DNA of 64,000 bases, taken from positions 1,860,001 through 1,924,000 of the forward strand of contig CAWATZ010000003.1 in assembly GCA_963784995.1 (NCBI GenBank). The letters are read 5' to 3'. The translations under genes were made by a program, and so were the position numbers. Under the pieces are notes generated by a model. That model was not told the origin of the DNA, made no database searches, and saw nothing but the letters and a program-made list of their open reading frames with translations. The DNA comes from CAWATZ01 sp963784995 (lineage in GTDB: Bacteria > Planctomycetota > Planctomycetia > Gemmatales > Gemmataceae). This document shows, piece by piece, positions 8,797 through 19,807 of this stretch (positions within the stretch are counted from its first letter, which is position 1; every line of letters starts with the position of its first letter).

Positions 8797-9411
8797 ATGA
8801 ATCACGGCTGGCTGACAGGCTTGGTTCTGGTGGTCGTCCTCGCGGTGTTCTCTCCTGCCTGGGCTCAGGCCGCCGAGCATCCCAGTGCGGAGGGCGCTAA
8901 ACCCGAGAAGCACGAGGAAAAGAAGGACGACAAGAAGGACGACTTCTTCAAGGGGATGATCGAACTGACCGTCTGGACGGTCTTTGTCTTCCTGGTCCTG
9001 GTGTTCCTCCTGGGGAAGTTCGCCTGGCCGATGATGCTCGAGGGCCTGGAAAAGCGGGAGCGAGCGGTGACCTCGGCCCTGGAGCAGGCCCAGGCCGCCC
9101 AGGCCGAGGCGGAGCGGATCAAGGAGGAACTGGATCGGCGCTACCGGCAGGCCAACGACGAGATCCGCGCCCTGATGGAGCAGAGCCGGTTACGGGCCCA
9201 GCAGAACGCCGAGGGGCTGCTGAACAAGGCCCGGGCCGACATCCAGGCCGACCGCGACCGGCTTAACGGGGAGATTGAAACCAGGGCGGGGCAAACCTTG
9301 CGTGAACTGTGGGGCCGGGTGGCCAGCCTGGCGGCGACCATCTCCGCCAAGGTGATTGGCCGGCCACTGCCGGAAGAGGAGCATCGCCGGTTGGTCGATG
9401 AAATCACGTAG
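8797..9411 (+). CDS. atpF: F0F1 ATP synthase subunit b (first copy)
   Basis: 204 residues. Seen: a signal-like N-terminus ending near AQAAEH, a charged Lys/Glu/Asp patch, one membrane helix (TVWTVFVFLVLVFLLGKFAW), then a long helical coiled coil rich in Glu/Arg/Ala that forms the peripheral stalk. The start at 8797 has GAGAGAGGAG upstream. If the leader is cleaved, the helix would sit N-out, C-in, the normal topology of subunit b. It is followed by a close paralogue, so b/b' heterodimers are likely, as in cyanobacteria and many other lineages. Confidence 0.93.
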   Translation: MNHGWLTGLVLVVVLAVFSPAWAQAAEHPSAEGAKPEKHEEKKDDKKDDFFKGMIELTVWTVFVFLVLVFLLGKFAWPMMLEGLEKRERAVTSALEQAQAAQAEAERIKEELDRRYRQANDEIRALMEQSRLRAQQNAEGLLNKARADIQADRDRLNGEIETRAGQTLRELWGRVASLAATISAKVIGRPLPEEEHRRLVDEIT

Positions 9412-9461
9412 GACGGCCTTCCCAGGCCGTCCGGCGAGAGAATCCAGCGACAGAGGAGTGT

Positions 9462-10118
9462 ATGAAGCGCGGCTGGTTGACAGGTTGGCGTCCGGGGATC
9501 GTGTTGGCGGTGATCTTCCTCGCGGTATTCTCTCCTGCCTGGGTCATTGCCGCCGAGGCACCACACCCGCCCGAGCCTGAGCAGGAAGGATCGACCTGGT
9601 TCAAGGTGCTGGTCGATCTGGGCATCTGGTCAACGGTCGTCTTTCTGCTGCTGATGTTCGTGCTGGGGAAGTGGGCCTGGCCCATGATGCTCGAGGGGCT
9701 GGCCAAGCGCGAGCAGGCGGTGGCCTCGGCCCTGGAGAAGGCGCGGTACGCTCAGGCGGAAGCCGAGCGGATCAAGGCCGAGCTGGAACTGAAGTACAAG
9801 CAGGCCAGCGACGAGATCCGCGCCCTGATGGAGCAGAACCGGCTGCGCGCCGAGCAAAATGCCGAGGAGTTGCTGAACAAGGCCCAGGCCGACATCCAGG
9901 CCGACCGGGAACGGCTCAACCGCGAGGTCGAAAGCCGGGCGGATCAGGCGCTGCAGGAACTGTGGACCCGGGTGACGAACGTGGCCGCCACGACCTCCAC
10001 CAGGGCGATCCGTCAGCTCCTGTCGGAAGAGGACCATCGCCGGCTGGTCGATGAGGCCCTGTCCGGGATGCAGCAGGCGGCGCAGGAACGGCAACGGGTG
10101 CTGGCGGGGTTGTCATGA
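9462..10118 (+). CDS. F0F1 ATP synthase subunit b' (second copy)
   Basis: 218 residues, same architecture as the preceding gene: signal-like leader, one membrane helix ending LGKWAWPMMLEGL, coiled coil. By eye the coiled coil is roughly two-thirds identical to the first copy (for example DEIRALMEQ and ADIQADR in both), and the region around the start codon is also alike, so this is a tandem duplication. It has about a dozen extra C-terminal residues. Its stop overlaps the delta-subunit ATG by four bases, implying coupling. Confidence 0.92.
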   Translation: MKRGWLTGWRPGIVLAVIFLAVFSPAWVIAAEAPHPPEPEQEGSTWFKVLVDLGIWSTVVFLLLMFVLGKWAWPMMLEGLAKREQAVASALEKARYAQAEAERIKAELELKYKQASDEIRALMEQNRLRAEQNAEELLNKAQADIQADRERLNREVESRADQALQELWTRVTNVAATTSTRAIRQLLSEEDHRRLVDEALSGMQQAAQERQRVLAGLS

Positions 10119-10706
10119 GCGAAAACGGCGAACAACTGAAAGAGCCGGCCGTCACCGACGTGGGTGCCGAGAAGATCGCCCGGGTCTACGCCGAGGCCCT
10201 GCTCAACGAGGCCCAGAAGCAAGGCCAGGAACAGGAAATCCTCGAGGAACTGCGAGCGCTCATCAACGAGGTCTTCCGCAACCATCCGGAACTGGAAGAG
10301 TTCCTGATCCACGGCGCCATTGGCCGGGAGAACAAGGAGCAGGTCATCCAGTCGTCCTTTGGCGGTCGAGCCAGCGAGTTGCTGGTCAACTTGCTCCTGG
10401 TCCTCAATGAGCACGACCGGCTGGCGTTGCTGCGCGAATGTGCCTTTCAGTACAGTGAATTGCTGGACGAACGGCGGGGCCGGGTGCGGGTCCAGGTGCG
10501 CTCGGCGGTGGCGCTGACGGCGGAGCAAGAGCAACGGTTGCGGGGAGAGCTGCAACAAGCGTTCCGAGTGGAGCCGGTGCTGGAGCCGGAAGTAGATCCG
10601 GAGTTACTGGGCGGCCTGGTGGTTCGGGTGGGGGACTGGGTCTACGATGCCAGCGTCCGCACCCGGCTGGAGAACCTGCGAAACGAGATCATCGAGAGCA
10701 GTAGCC

Positions 10707-12377
<1,671 letters not shown>

Positions 12378-12401
12378 CGACTTTGCTCTCCGGAGAGACT
12401 T

Positions 12402-13283
12402 GTGGCCAAGACACGAGAACTGGTCAAACGGCGGAAGGCGATCCGCAACATCCGCAAGATCACGCGCACGATGGAGCTGATCGCCACGGCCCGCTTCAAG
12501 AAGGCGATGGACCGGGCCACCAAGGCGGCGGCGTACACCAGGAAGCTCGCCGAATTGGTGCGTGACCTGAGCGCCAACGCCGCCAACGTCAGCCATCCGC
12601 TTCTGGAAGAGCATCCGGCGGTCAACAAGAGTCTGCTGCTGGTGCTTTGTTCCAATCGCGGCCTGTGCGGCGGCTACAACGCCTCCATTCTCCGCGAGGC
12701 CAACAAGCGGATTGCCGAGATTCGGGAAGAAGGCGTCGAGCTGCACCTGGAGCTGTCGGGCAAACGGGCCATCGCCTACTATCGCTTCCAGAGACTGCCC
12801 GCCGAGCAGACCTTCACCCAGTTCGAGGACAGGCCAGCCTTCAATCAGGTCAAGGAGATCGCGGATCGGTACATCCAGCTGTACGTCAGCGGCGCGGTCG
12901 ATCGCATCGACGTGGCGTACGTGAAGTTCGAGAGCGCGTCCCGGCAACATCCGGTGGTGGAGACGCTGCTGCCGCTGTCGGCCCCGGCCGAGCAGACCAC
13001 TGCTCCGGTCACGACGGGAACGCCAGTCGAGTACGAGTTCCTGCCGGGGGCCCGCGAGATCCTGGAGGACTTGCTGCCGGTGACGTTCCGCATCCGGCTG
13101 TTCAAGTGCTTCCTGGACGCGGCGGTGAGCGAGCAGATCGCCCGCCGGGTGACCATGTCGCAGGCCACCGAGAACGCCGACGACATGATCAAGAGCCTGA
13201 CCAGCCAGTACAACCGGGCCCGCCAGGCGCAGATCACCAAGGAGATCGCCGAGGTGATCGGCGGGGCGGCGGCATTGCAATAA
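12402..13283 (+). CDS. atpG: F0F1 ATP synthase subunit gamma
   Basis: 293 residues with a GTG start giving MAKTRELVKRRKAIRNI, the typical gamma N-terminus (first helix of the rotor). Conserved segments: KITRTMELIATARFKKA, then LCSNRGLCGGYN, and the C-terminal helix AISEQI-like region VSEQIARRVTMSQATENA with NRARQAQITKEI. Gamma couples c-ring rotation to the catalytic sites. A REPIN-like repeat follows immediately, before atpD. Confidence 0.96.
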   Translation: MAKTRELVKRRKAIRNIRKITRTMELIATARFKKAMDRATKAAAYTRKLAELVRDLSANAANVSHPLLEEHPAVNKSLLLVLCSNRGLCGGYNASILREANKRIAEIREEGVELHLELSGKRAIAYYRFQRLPAEQTFTQFEDRPAFNQVKEIADRYIQLYVSGAVDRIDVAYVKFESASRQHPVVETLLPLSAPAEQTTAPVTTGTPVEYEFLPGAREILEDLLPVTFRIRLFKCFLDAAVSEQIARRVTMSQATENADDMIKSLTSQYNRARQAQITKEIAEVIGGAAALQ

Positions 13284-13292
13284 GGCGGGCTG

Positions 13293-13432
13293 CTTCTCGA
13301 CCCCTGCCGGCTTGCCCGGCAGGTGAAGGAGGTCAGCGGCTAGAACCACGTGGAAAGAAAAAGTTGTTCTTTTGCCTCCCTCTAGCCGCTGACCTCCTTC
13401 ACCTGCCGGGCAAGCCGGCAGGGGTCGAGAAG
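13293..13432. repeat. REPIN-like inverted repeat, copy 2 (52-bp perfect arms)
   Basis: Arms 13293-13344 and 13381-13432 are perfect reverse complements with a 36-nt loop. Same family as 6385-6512 but inverted, since its loop matches the reverse complement of the other loop. Three arm positions that differ between copies are changed on both arms, so pairing is kept. It sits in the 200-bp gap between atpG and atpD. Confidence 0.9.
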
Positions 13433-13484
13433 ACACGAACAACAGTAATCCGATTCAACAGCCAGCAACCGCACGAGGGTTTCC

Positions 13485-14951
13485 ATGATTTCCACCGGCA
13501 ACGGCAGCACCAACGGCCAGAAGGTCGGCAAGATCGTCCAGGTGATCGGCTCGACGTTCGACGCCGAGTTCGAGGAGGGGCATCTGCCGAAGATCTACAA
13601 CGCCATCAAGATCAAATCCGATTACAAGGGCGTGAACCTCAATCTGACCGGGGAGGTGCAGCAGCACCTGGGCGGCAACCGCGTCCGCTGCGTGGCCCTG
13701 GGCTCGACCGACGGCCTGGTGCGCGGCATGAAGGTCACGGATACCGGCGCACCCGTGTCGGTGCCGGTGGGCCTGGAAACCCTGGGTCGGGTCTTCAACC
13801 TCCTGGGCGAGCCGATCGACGGTCGCGGACCAATCAAGGCCCAGGAGTACCGGTCGATCCACCACGAACCGCCGGCGTTCTCGGAGCTGTCGCCGAAGAC
13901 CGACCTGTTCGAGACCGGCATCAAGGTCATCGATCTGCTGACGCCGCTGGTCCGCGGCGGCAAGGCGGGTCTGTTCGGCGGGGCCGGCCTGGGCAAGACG
14001 GTGATCCTCACCGAGCTGATCGCCCGCATCGCCAGCCAGCACGGCGGCTACTCGGTCTTTGCCGGCGTCGGCGAACGGACCCGCGAGGGCAACGACCTCT
14101 GGCTGGAAATGCAGGAAACCCGGATCGGCAATACTGAGCGCAAGGTCATCGAGCAGACGGCCATGGTGTTCGGCCAGATGAACGAGCCGCCTGGCGCCCG
14201 CTTGCGGGTGGCCCTCAGCGCCCTGACCATGTGCGAGTGGTTCCGCGACGTCACCGGCAAGGACACGCTGCTGTTCGTCGATAACATCTTCCGCTTCTCC
14301 CAGGCGGGCTCGGAAGTGTCGGCCTTGCTGGGCCGAATGCCCAGCGCCGTCGGTTATCAGCCGACCCTGGCCACGGAGATGGGCGAACTGCAAGAGCGCA
14401 TCACCAGCACGACGCGCGGCGCCATCACCAGCGTGCAGGCGGTGTACGTGCCGGCCGACGACCCTACCGACCCGGCCCCGGCCAACGCCTTCCAGCACCT
14501 GGACGCCTTCATCTACCTGGAACGCAAGATCGCCGAGAAAGGAATCTTTCCGGCCGTCGATCCGCTGGCCTCGTACAGCAACATCCTCCAGGCCCAGTAC
14601 GTCGGCGAGGAGCATTTCGCCGTTGCCCGCCGGGTGCAGCAGATTTTGCAGCGCTATCGCGAATTGCAGGACATCATCGCCATCCTCGGTGTGGAAGAAC
14701 TGAGCGAGGAAGACAAGCAGGTTGTGACGCGGGCGCGCCGGATCGAGAAGTTCCTGTCGCAACCGTTCATCGTGGCGTTTGCCTTCACCGGGCGCGAGGG
14801 CAAGGTGACATCGCGTGCCGACACGATTCGCAGCTTCAAGGAAATCTGCGACGGCAAATGGGACCATCTGCCGGAGTCGGCGTTCATGTACGTCGGCCGG
14901 ATCGAGGAGGCGGTGGAGCAGGCCGAGAAGATGGCCAAGGGAGCGAAGTAA
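13485..14951 (+). CDS. atpD: F0F1 ATP synthase subunit beta
   Basis: 488 residues, normal length. Catalytic nucleotide-binding subunit. Walker A reads GGAGLGKTV (Leu where most have Val), followed by AGVGERTREGNDL; Walker B is DTLLFVDNIFRF; the DELSEED-type loop is represented by VEELSEEDKQ. The start has GAGGG upstream and follows the repeat in the atpG-atpD gap. The stop is three bases before atpC. Confidence 0.97.
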   Translation: MISTGNGSTNGQKVGKIVQVIGSTFDAEFEEGHLPKIYNAIKIKSDYKGVNLNLTGEVQQHLGGNRVRCVALGSTDGLVRGMKVTDTGAPVSVPVGLETLGRVFNLLGEPIDGRGPIKAQEYRSIHHEPPAFSELSPKTDLFETGIKVIDLLTPLVRGGKAGLFGGAGLGKTVILTELIARIASQHGGYSVFAGVGERTREGNDLWLEMQETRIGNTERKVIEQTAMVFGQMNEPPGARLRVALSALTMCEWFRDVTGKDTLLFVDNIFRFSQAGSEVSALLGRMPSAVGYQPTLATEMGELQERITSTTRGAITSVQAVYVPADDPTDPAPANAFQHLDAFIYLERKIAEKGIFPAVDPLASYSNILQAQYVGEEHFAVARRVQQILQRYRELQDIIAILGVEELSEEDKQVVTRARRIEKFLSQPFIVAFAFTGREGKVTSRADTIRSFKEICDGKWDHLPESAFMYVGRIEEAVEQAEKMAKGAK

Positions 14952-14954
14952 GCC

Positions 14955-15385
14955 ATGCCCGATCCCGAACGAATCCTGCGCTGCGTGGTCGTCACGCCGG
15001 AACGGCAGGTGCTGGACGAGCAGGTCGATTCCGTGGCCCTGCCGATGTACGACGGCGAGCTGGGCGTACTGCCCGGCCGGGCCCCGCTGATTGGCCGGCT
15101 CGGCTTCGGCGAACTGCCCTGCGCCGCGGCGAGCGCGTGCAGCGCTATTACGTCGATGGCGGCTTCACCCAGGTGCGAGCCAACACGGTCACCGTGCTGA
15201 CCGACCAGGCCAGGAAGCCGGAGGAGATCAACGTCACGGAATTGACCGATCTGCTGGCGTCGATCCCGGTGACCATCGCCGCCACGCCGGAGGAGCAGGA
15301 GAGCCGGCTGCAAGCGGCCGACCGGGCGCGGGCCCAGCTGCGCGTCGCCCAGCATCGGGTGGATGCGGTTCCGGGGCATCAGTGA
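14955..15385 (+). pseudogene. atpC: F0F1 ATP synthase subunit epsilon, frameshifted in this sequence
   Basis: The first 54 residues (from MPDPERILRCVVVTPERQVL to IGRLGFGEL) are a normal epsilon N-terminus in the frame starting 14955, which ends prematurely at 15200. The rest of the protein (LRRGERVQRYYVDGGF, RANTVTVLTDQA, then a C-terminal helix to GHQ) continues in the next frame from about 15119 to the TGA at 15385. Adding one C to CTGCCCTGC near 15115-15120 would restore about 144 residues, a normal length. Because epsilon is a core subunit of an otherwise intact operon, a sequencing or assembly indel is the most likely reason. Confidence 0.85.
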
Positions 15386-15397
15386 GCCGGTTCGGCC

Positions 15398-16081
15398 ATG
15401 GATTATTTCCTCGTACTCCCCGCTGACCTGTTCGAGGAGCGGATTCGTCCGGCCCTGGCCCGGAGCCGGCGGACGCGCAGTTTCGAGCCTTGCCGGGACC
15501 TGTGCCAGTCGCTGTTTCCCGCGGCTCGTGCCTTTCGGGAGCGCTATCACAGCGGATCGGTCGAGTCGCTGGTGGAGCGGCTCGCCGAGGGACTGTCTTT
15601 CGACCGCGAGTTGTGGAAGCAACTGGCCGGTGAGGTGTTGCTGTTCGCCGCAGTGGAGATCCCGGAGTTCCAGCTGGCCGCCGACACCTGGTGCTGCCTG
15701 CTGGCGCCGGAGCTGTACCAGGCCCGCCTGGCGGGCATCGACCCGGCCGACAGCCAGGCGTATCTCGGCACCCGCGAGCGCTCTGCGCCCATCCAGCAAG
15801 CCCTGTGGGGAGCGTGCGATCTGACCTTCGGTCCCGCCATTTATCGGCCCGACCAGGCTGGCCTGAATTCGCGGGCGGACGTCGTGCGCCTGGCCGGTTA
15901 CCTGGAGGAGATTGACCCGGCCGACTGGCGCGAATCGGCCCTGGAGGGGCTGCGCGGTTGCGAGCCGGACGACCGGGCCGAGGAGCTGGCGTACGCCGAG
16001 GAATGGTTCCCGGAACTGCGGAGCCTGTACCAGCGCGTCCGGGACAACGGCCAGATCCTGGTCTGCGAGCGTATTTTCTGA
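15398..16081 (+). CDS. Hypothetical protein downstream of atpC
   Basis: 227 residues, acidic, mostly helical in appearance, no signal peptide or membrane helix. I do not recognise the family. It begins MDYFLVLPADLFEE and has many Leu/Glu/Ala-rich helices, with a C-terminal stretch AYAEEWFPELRSLYQRVRDN. It starts 13 bases after the epsilon stop, so it may be cotranscribed with the ATP synthase genes, though no clear ribosome site is seen. Confidence 0.6.
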   Translation: MDYFLVLPADLFEERIRPALARSRRTRSFEPCRDLCQSLFPAARAFRERYHSGSVESLVERLAEGLSFDRELWKQLAGEVLLFAAVEIPEFQLAADTWCCLLAPELYQARLAGIDPADSQAYLGTRERSAPIQQALWGACDLTFGPAIYRPDQAGLNSRADVVRLAGYLEEIDPADWRESALEGLRGCEPDDRAEELAYAEEWFPELRSLYQRVRDNGQILVCERIF

Positions 16082-16136
16082 GAGACGTGCAACCTCTCGC
16101 CTGGTCCGGATTTCGGCGCCCTGTACAATGCTCCGC

Positions 16137-17702
16137 ATGGGTCCCACCAAACCGACGCTCCTGCTCCATCCAACCCGGGTTCGCTACGGCGTTCTGGTTT
16201 TCCTCTGTACGCTGGCGATGATCACGTACCTCGACCGGGTCTGCATCTCGCGCGTCCAGGAAGACATCCAGAGCGATTTGCAGATCGGCTCCGAGCAGAT
16301 GGGTTGGATCTTTACCGCCTTCCTGATCGGCTATGGCCTGTTCGAGATCCCGGGCGGCTGGATGGGCGACGTCTGGGGCTCCCGGGTGGTGTTGTTTCGC
16401 ATCGTGATCTGGTGGTCCGTCTTCACCGCGCTGACCGGCTGTGTCTGGGCTTTTCCCGCGGCTGGTCTGGCCTTCGGGATCATGGTCCTGGTGCGGTTTT
16501 TGTTCGGTGCCGGCGAGGCGGGCGCTTTCCCGAACGTGTCCAACGTTGTTGGCGTGTGGTTTCCGTATGAGGAGCGTGGCTTCTCCCAGGGGGCCATCTG
16601 GATGTCGGCCCGGCTTGGAGGCGCCATTGCTCCGGTTGTGATCGGCCAGCTGACCGGCATGCTTGGCTGGCGGCAGGCGTTCTGGGTCCTGGGGGGAATC
16701 GGCATCCTCTGGGCGGTCGGTTTCTTTTACTGGTTCCGGGACAGGCCCGAAGACAATGCGGAGTGCAACGAAGCCGAGCGCCAGCTGATCCGCTCCGGCC
16801 GCCAGGAGACAACTCCCGCAAAACAGGAGCAGCTGGGGCCGTGGCAGGCCGGCGGGAAACGGCCCTGGTCCGGGGAAGGCGATGCCAGCGCCTCGGAGCA
16901 AATCAAAGCTCCTCAGGAAGGGATCGCCCGGATTCCCCAGCAGCAGTCTCTGACCGAGGATGTTCCCGCAAGCAGGGGTCCCTCGTGGGACGGTCCCCAG
17001 GAGACAGCAGAGGCCGCATCCTACCAACCCGAACTGGAGGGCGGCCACTCCTGGCCGCCCCTGCGCAACCTGGTGGGAAGCCTGACGTTGTGGGCCATGT
17101 GCCTGGCCTCGGCCGGGGTCAGTTTTGGCTGGTACTTCTACCCCACCTGGCAGCCGAGATACCTGAAGGACGTTCACCACATCAGCTTCGCCAACTCGGA
17201 AATCCTCACCGGTTTGCCATTCCTCTGCGGAGCGCTGGGCTGCCTGAGCGGCGGCCGGCTGTCGGATTTCTTGATCCGTGCGACCGGCAGCCGGCGCTGG
17301 GGGCGAAGTCTGATCGGGGTGATTGGCTTCACGGGAGCGGGTCTGTGCGTGCTGGCCACCGGCTACACGACGGCCCCGTGGCAGGCGGTGGTGCTGCTGT
17401 GCCTCGCCTTCCTGATCAACGATCTGGCCATTCCGGGCATCTGGGCTGTCAGCGCCGACGTGGGCGGCCGCTACGTCGGCACCGTGGCGGGGATCATGAA
17501 CTCGGCCGGGGCCGTAGGGGGGATGATCAGTCCGGTGATGATCCCTTACGTACTCGGCGATACAAAGACCACGATCCCCGCCGAGCGCTGGCAGATCATC
17601 TTCACAATCCTGGCCGGGGCCTGGTTCATCGCGGCCGCGGCCTGGTTTTTCATCGACGCCAGCAAGCCCCTCTTCCCCCCTGAGAAGAAATCCGAAATCT
17701 GA
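16137..17702 (+). CDS. MFS transporter, anion:cation symporter (ACS)-like
   Basis: About 521 residues with 12 predicted membrane helices. The N-terminal helix reads VLVFLCTLAMITYLDRVCIS and is followed by FLIGYGLFEIPGGWMGD, close to the ACS branch that moves hexuronates, glucarate and similar organic anions. The loop between helices 6 and 7 carries an unusual hydrophilic insert of about 100 residues (around 205-300), rich in Gln, Glu, Ser and Pro. Two in-frame ATGs (16128, 16137) are possible and neither has a clear ribosome site. An inverted repeat of about 12 bases (AAATCCGAAATC and its complement) surrounds the stop. Confidence 0.8.
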   Translation: MGPTKPTLLLHPTRVRYGVLVFLCTLAMITYLDRVCISRVQEDIQSDLQIGSEQMGWIFTAFLIGYGLFEIPGGWMGDVWGSRVVLFRIVIWWSVFTALTGCVWAFPAAGLAFGIMVLVRFLFGAGEAGAFPNVSNVVGVWFPYEERGFSQGAIWMSARLGGAIAPVVIGQLTGMLGWRQAFWVLGGIGILWAVGFFYWFRDRPEDNAECNEAERQLIRSGRQETTPAKQEQLGPWQAGGKRPWSGEGDASASEQIKAPQEGIARIPQQQSLTEDVPASRGPSWDGPQETAEAASYQPELEGGHSWPPLRNLVGSLTLWAMCLASAGVSFGWYFYPTWQPRYLKDVHHISFANSEILTGLPFLCGALGCLSGGRLSDFLIRATGSRRWGRSLIGVIGFTGAGLCVLATGYTTAPWQAVVLLCLAFLINDLAIPGIWAVSADVGGRYVGTVAGIMNSAGAVGGMISPVMIPYVLGDTKTTIPAERWQIIFTILAGAWFIAAAAWFFIDASKPLFPPEKKSEI

Positions 17703-17777
17703 AGGCGGTTTCAGTCCCGGCTGCGTAGAACTACAGACTCTTTCGGATTTCGGATTTGACCTTGCGAGCGCAGCGAG

Positions 17778-18695
17778 ATGCTTGGGCCGATCTTCAATCG
17801 TGAATTCCTGACCGTCCCCAGGCGCTGGCGGCACTATCTGGCCCGGACCAGTTACCTGGGGATGCTGTGGATCATCGGCCTGACTGCCTGGCTGGCGACG
17901 GTGGGCTGGTCGCGCTGGCCGACGCTGGGCGAGACGGCCCGGTTCGGACCGCTGCTGTTCCAGCTGCTGACCCTGGTGCAGCTGACCCTGTTCCTGTTCT
18001 TTGCCGCGCTGTCGGCCGCCAGTGCCGTGTCTCAGGAGAAGGATCGGCGGACCTTCATTCTGCTGCTGATGACCGACCTGAGCGACTCGGAGATCGTCCT
18101 GGGCAAGCTGCTGGGCAGTTTGCTGCCGATCGGTTTGCTGCTGCTGGGCAGCATCCCGGTGCTGATGTCCCTGGTGCTGCTGGGCGGGGTGGACGTCGTC
18201 CAGGTGGAGCAGGCGGTCCTGATCATGGCAGCCACCGTGCTGGCGGCCGGTTCGCTGGGGGGACTGCTCGCCTTGTGGCGGGACCGGACGTTCCAGTCGC
18301 TGGCCCTGACCGTGCTGGTGCTGGTGCTGTACCTGTGCCTGGTGCGTGGGTTGCTCGTGCTGCCCCAGCTGACCTCCGCCGTCAGCACCGAGGCGATCCT
18401 GCACGTGCAGGAATGGCTCGACCCCTACCGCGCCCTGCAAAGCGTGCAAGACCCGACCGAATTGCTCGCGGAGCGATTTCCTCCCGCCTGCAGCTTTGCC
18501 CTGGTGATGCTGGGACTGAGCATCCTGCTCAACCTGATCGGCGTGATCTGTCTGCGCATCTGGAACCCCAGCGGCGAGCCGATCATGCAGCGCGAAGCGC
18601 CCACGGACGACCCCGAGGCAATCGTCAAGGAACGTCGGGCGCGCTGTCCCACCGCACCAGCGTTCACGCCGCCCCGGGCCCGGCCCGCACGGTGA
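17778..18695 (+). CDS. ABC-2 type permease, N-terminal half
   Basis: 305 residues with about six hydrophobic helices. Begins MLGPIFNREFLTVPRRWRHY, a start typical of planctomycete ABC-2 permeases, and includes the family segment AVSQEKDRRTFILLLMTDLS. It ends in a Pro/Arg-rich tail (CPTAPAFTPPRARPAR) that looks like out-of-frame reading. The next gene begins within its stop codon (GTGA). Two interpretations are open: a translationally coupled pair, or one roughly 600-residue permease split by a frameshift near 18640. Confidence 0.65.
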   Translation: MLGPIFNREFLTVPRRWRHYLARTSYLGMLWIIGLTAWLATVGWSRWPTLGETARFGPLLFQLLTLVQLTLFLFFAALSAASAVSQEKDRRTFILLLMTDLSDSEIVLGKLLGSLLPIGLLLLGSIPVLMSLVLLGGVDVVQVEQAVLIMAATVLAAGSLGGLLALWRDRTFQSLALTVLVLVLYLCLVRGLLVLPQLTSAVSTEAILHVQEWLDPYRALQSVQDPTELLAERFPPACSFALVMLGLSILLNLIGVICLRIWNPSGEPIMQREAPTDDPEAIVKERRARCPTAPAFTPPRARPAR

Positions 18696-19627
18696 GCGAC
18701 AACCCGATCCTGTGGCGCGAGATCTTCACCCGGGCCTATGGCCGTCGGCCGCTGCTGGTCAAGACCGCGTATTTCGTGGCCCTGGCGATGATCTGCTGGT
18801 CCGCCCTGGGACCGATCGTTCGCGGTGATGAAGCGGCCGCCTCGCTCACGTCCGCCGCCGTCTACGGTCTGCTCCCCGTAAGCGTCCTGAGCCTGCTGCT
18901 GGTGGCGGCCCAGGCAGCGACGGCGATCACGTCGGAGCGCGACGTTGGGGCTCTGGATCTGCTGCTGGTGACCGACCTGACGCCCAGGGAGTTCATCTTC
19001 GGCAAGCTGGGCGGCATCTGCTGGAACACCAAGGAATACCTGCTCCCTCCCTTGCTGCTGGCCGCGGTGTACGGCTGGTACGGCTATCTGGCCAGCCCGC
19101 CGCAGAGCAGTCCGGAGGTAAGAGGGTCGATGAACGCGACCGCGTTCATCTGTCTCGCCGGCAGCCTGGCGACGCTGTTGTTTTTCGCGATGGTGCTGGG
19201 CGTTCACGTTTCTTTGCGGACCCAGAACAGCCGCCTGGCGGTGATCCACACACTGAGCACGATCTTTTTCCTGTCGGTAGGGACGCTGATCTGCCTGGGA
19301 CTGATCCTGATCAGCGGCCGCTTCGAGTACCAGTGGACGAGTTTTGTGTTCTTCCTGGCAGCCGGGGTGGGCGGCCTGTGGTGGGTGCTGAACGGCAATC
19401 GCCCGTCGAACGCGCTGACGGTGGCCAGCTGGCTCTGCCCGCTGGGGATGCTGTACACCGTGATGACACTGGTGGTGGGCAAGCCGGGCTCGCAGGAATC
19501 GGCCGACCCGCTGTTGCCGTTCCTGGTGGTCGTGGGCGCGTTTGGCTTTGCCTGCGCGGCGATGCTGGTGCCGCTGGTCAGCGAGTTCGACGTGGCCCTG
19601 GGCCGAACCACGGGGCCGGCGGAGTAG
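18692..19627 (+). CDS. ABC-2 type permease, C-terminal half
   Basis: 311 residues from a GTG at 18692. Starts with DNPILWREIFTRAYGRRPLL, then six or so membrane helices, with AITSERDVGALDLLLVTDL echoing the EKDRRT/LLLMTDLS motif of the preceding half. The two halves therefore look like repeats of one permease fold. The same frame remains open upstream and reads VHAAPGPARTV just before the GTG, which I recall as a linker in full-length homologues; this favours a frameshifted single gene. No ATPase partner is present in the window. Confidence 0.65.
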   Translation: MSDNPILWREIFTRAYGRRPLLVKTAYFVALAMICWSALGPIVRGDEAAASLTSAAVYGLLPVSVLSLLLVAAQAATAITSERDVGALDLLLVTDLTPREFIFGKLGGICWNTKEYLLPPLLLAAVYGWYGYLASPPQSSPEVRGSMNATAFICLAGSLATLLFFAMVLGVHVSLRTQNSRLAVIHTLSTIFFLSVGTLICLGLILISGRFEYQWTSFVFFLAAGVGGLWWVLNGNRPSNALTVASWLCPLGMLYTVMTLVVGKPGSQESADPLLPFLVVVGAFGFACAAMLVPLVSEFDVALGRTTGPAE

Positions 19628-19734
19628 CCCCACGGACCACGAATGAACCCTGGCTGGGCCAGCGGTGTCTGAGAGGCGGAATCCGTCAAGATTGCCCTTG
19701 TCAGCGACCGATGGATTCCCTAGAAAACAGACAC

Positions 19735-19807
<73 letters not shown>

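Noticed and set aside
15234..18449. Leftward open frame of 1071 codons opposite atpC, the hypothetical gene, the MFS gene and a permease
   Set aside because: Composition is Gln/Arg/Pro/Gly-rich without domains and it is antisense to several real genes; typical of high-GC antisense frames.
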